In this document: positions 43,556 to 44,305 of the stretch, piece by piece | How the letters are laid out: every line of letters starts with the position of its first letter | Position numbering within the stretch: position 1 is the stretch's first letter | NCBI GenBank assembly: GCA_002069885.1 | Contig: MWCD01000031.1 | Span: 1 to 44,305, forward strand | DNA: 44,305 bases | Direction of reading: 5' to 3' | DNA from: a bacterium ADurb.Bin236 | GTDB taxonomy: Bacteria; UBP15; UBA6099 | Notes under the pieces: generated by a model | What the model saw: the letters and a program-made list of their open reading frames with translations, nothing else | What the model was told of the DNA's origin: nothing | Databases searched by the model: none | Program-made: the position numbers and the translations under genes

Positions 43556-43584
43556 AAATCCACTCTGCCGGGTGGATTTTTTTT
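43556..43584 (+). terminator. Intrinsic terminator of the antisense RNA
   Basis: AAATCCAC and GTGGATTT form an eight-base-pair stem with loop TCTGCCGG, followed by five further T residues (a T-run of eight in all). The T-run is on the plus strand only, so it does not serve the RHH gene, whose stop codon it touches. Confidence 0.8.
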
Positions 43585-43768
43585 ATTTAAAGCCTTTTTC
43601 GGCGTATCTGCGCAATGAGTCCATTTCATCAAGGTAGTGCCTAACTGCTTTCTCGATGAGTTGTGAGCGGGATAGTTCCGGCTCTTTGTTGCTCCAGCGC
43701 TCGTTGAGTCGGATTAGTGTTTCTTCGCTGATCATTGCCTCAATGCGGATTTTCGGTTTTCTGCGCAT
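43583..43768 (-). CDS. CopG/Arc-type ribbon-helix-helix regulator
   Basis: A 61-residue DNA-binding protein. The strand KIRIEAMIS is followed by helix EETLIRLNERW and helix SRSQLIEKAVRHYLDEMD, the order of the RHH_1 (CopG) fold. Its size and place fit a plasmid copy-number repressor or antitoxin-type regulator. I chose the ATG at 43768 because GGAGG lies six bases upstream; the longer frame to 43825 overlaps the -10 box. The leader contains an inverted repeat (GCGCC, loop CGCAAAA, GGCGC, 43785-43801) that could be its own operator. Confidence 0.85.
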   Translation of the reverse strand: MRRKPKIRIEAMISEETLIRLNERWSNKEPELSRSQLIEKAVRHYLDEMDSLRRYAEKGFK

Positions 43769-43784
43769 TCTTCGCCTCCGGGAA

Positions 43785-43801
43785 GCGCCCGCAAAAGGCG
43801 C
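43785..43801. promoter_or_regulatory. Inverted repeat between the -10 box and the RHH gene (possible operator)
   Basis: GCGCC and GGCGC flank CGCAAAA. RHH repressors commonly bind such dyads near their own promoter. The place fits, but binding is inferred. Confidence 0.4.
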
Positions 43802-43816
43802 GGAAAGTATGCGTAA

Positions 43817-43822
43817 ATTATA
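43817..43822 (-). promoter_or_regulatory. -10 box of the RHH gene
   Basis: A perfect TATAAT on the minus strand, 49 bases before the ATG at 43768. No good -35 box is evident. Confidence 0.5.
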
Positions 43823-44117
43823 CACAAAAAAGCGAAGGGAAGCCGCCGGCCCGGCGGGCCGGCTCGAAGGCCCAAGGGACGGCGGCGACCGAAGCGCGCT
43901 GCGAGCAAGAGGCCGCGAGGGGCGGCGGGGGGCGTCGGACGAATGTTGTTGCAGGCGCGGAGAGGACGCGGGCGAGCGACAGCGAGCGAACGCGCAGACG
44001 GCGAGGAACAGGAGCGATTAGCGACAGTCCCGGAGCCGGCCTCGAAGCGTTTGCCGGAAACCGACATGAGGGAGACGCCCCCAGCCGCCAAGCGGCCCGG
44101 TCACGGATCTGTCATAG
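43823..44117. other. GC-rich stretch without a supported gene; contains a 19-base palindrome
   Basis: The stretch has several overlapping open frames on both strands, but their products are low-complexity Arg/Ala/Gly/Pro sequences and none has a ribosome site with a recognisable family. A near-perfect palindrome (GCCGGCCCG, G, CGGGCCGGC) lies at 43845-43863. Base composition is unlike the rest of the window. Together with the structures further right, it looks like control or origin DNA rather than coding DNA. Confidence 0.45.
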
Positions 44118-44192
44118 AAAAAAAAAGCGCGGGCGCAAGGCCAAACGTCCTGGAGGCTTCGAGGCCTCCAGAAGAGGCCGCAAGGCGCCCGC
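44118..44192 (-). terminator. Large branched hairpin followed by nine T on the minus strand
   Basis: An outer stem (GCGGGCGC at 44129-44136 with GCGCCCGC at 44185-44192) and an inner stem (CTGGAGGC with GCCTCCAG, loop TTCGAG, 44150-44171) nest together. Read on the minus strand, the outer stem is followed by GC and nine T. It could end a transcript coming from beyond the right edge of the window, or be the 3' end of a structured RNA. Confidence 0.5.
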
Positions 44193-44305
44193 AAAAGAGC
44201 GCGCGACGAGGGAGGCTCTGCATGGCCACCGCGCGACCACCGAAGATATTTCCCCCAGCGGGGAGCTGCGCAACGAATAGCCGGTGAGTTCTTTTGTGGC
44301 GGATC
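44193..44305. other. Right edge, no supported feature
   Basis: I see no gene with a recognisable product or ribosome site here. A minus-strand frame is open through it to about 44015, but the translation is Arg/Pro/Leu-rich without family features. Confidence 0.4.

Larger units (their letters stand above)
43517..43584 (+). ncRNA. Predicted ~68-nt antisense RNA in the RHH-rep intergenic leader
   Basis: The RNA would run from the promoter at 43482-43510 to a T-rich terminator hairpin, with no reading frame. It contains two hairpins: the repeated palindrome (43528-43551) and the terminator. It is complementary to any transcript that runs from the RHH gene on the minus strand into the downstream pair of genes. 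The position matches the countertranscribed RNA between copG and repB in pMV158-type plasmids (established knowledge), so a role in limiting Rep synthesis is a reasonable inference. Confidence 0.55.

Noticed and set aside
43735-44280. Long plus-strand open frame (181 codons) at the right edge
   Set aside because: It overlaps the RHH gene in antisense, has low-complexity Arg/Ala/Gly content and no ribosome site. GC-rich DNA often leaves such frames open.

Overview
The window is a bacterial chromosome (or MAG contig) segment from a diderm bacterium. The evidence is a complete pilMNOPQ type IV pilus alignment operon with an outer-membrane secretin, several lipoboxes, one 16S rRNA gene with an anti-Shine-Dalgarno CCTCC tail, and many good GGAGG-type ribosome binding sites. 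The presence of sepF, usually seen in Gram-positives and some other phyla, together with a secretin suggests a poorly cultured, deep-branching diderm lineage. I cannot name the phylum without aligning the 16S gene.

Layout. 1-105 is the tail of an unidentified gene. 380-6767 is pilM-pilN-pilO-pilP-pilQ (overlapping genes, own promoter and terminator). 6864-14749 carries mixed small units: a Yip1-family membrane protein, a DUF2851 protein, a LOG/TIGR00725-like protein, SepF, a YkgJ-type cysteine-cluster protein, a gamma-glutamylcyclotransferase-like protein, an orphan PhnD-like binding protein followed by a TIM-barrel isomerase, a beta-rich unknown, a 56-residue 2[4Fe-4S] ferredoxin with its own promoter and terminator, and MobB. 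14915-20018 holds a flippase, a DnaJ-TPR membrane protein, an unknown, a WYL regulator, a zinc-ribbon/CD225-like protein and a small unknown. 20098-25566 (minus) is an oligopeptide ABC transporter oppABCDF. 25698-28717 has a GT-C type membrane protein, an excisionase-like HTH protein, a STAS protein and a histidine phosphatase. 28738-32483 (minus) is an overlapping aminotransferase/methyltransferase operon. 32643-38028 is a tight run of exported or membrane proteins (unknown, GT-C, propeller plus barrel, HEIAH metallopeptidase). 38163-40247 is an ADP-forming acyl-CoA synthetase. 40305-42229 is a 16S rRNA unit with tandem promoters and a processing stem, but no tRNA or 23S gene follows. 42389-44305 looks like a plasmid-type replicon-control module.

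Most notable observations. (1) The OppA-like lipoprotein appears circularly permuted: the segment normally C-terminal in the SBP_bac_5 family sits directly after the lipoprotein signal, and the normal N-terminal part follows and ends the protein. (2) The adjacent OppB seems to lack about 19 residues just after its EAA loop. (3) The 16S gene is solitary. (4) Beside it, a ribbon-helix-helix gene, a predicted ~68-nt antisense RNA and a winged-helix Rep-like gene are arranged like the copy-control region of pMV158-type plasmids. Function and homology statements rest on reading motifs by eye; no database search was run.
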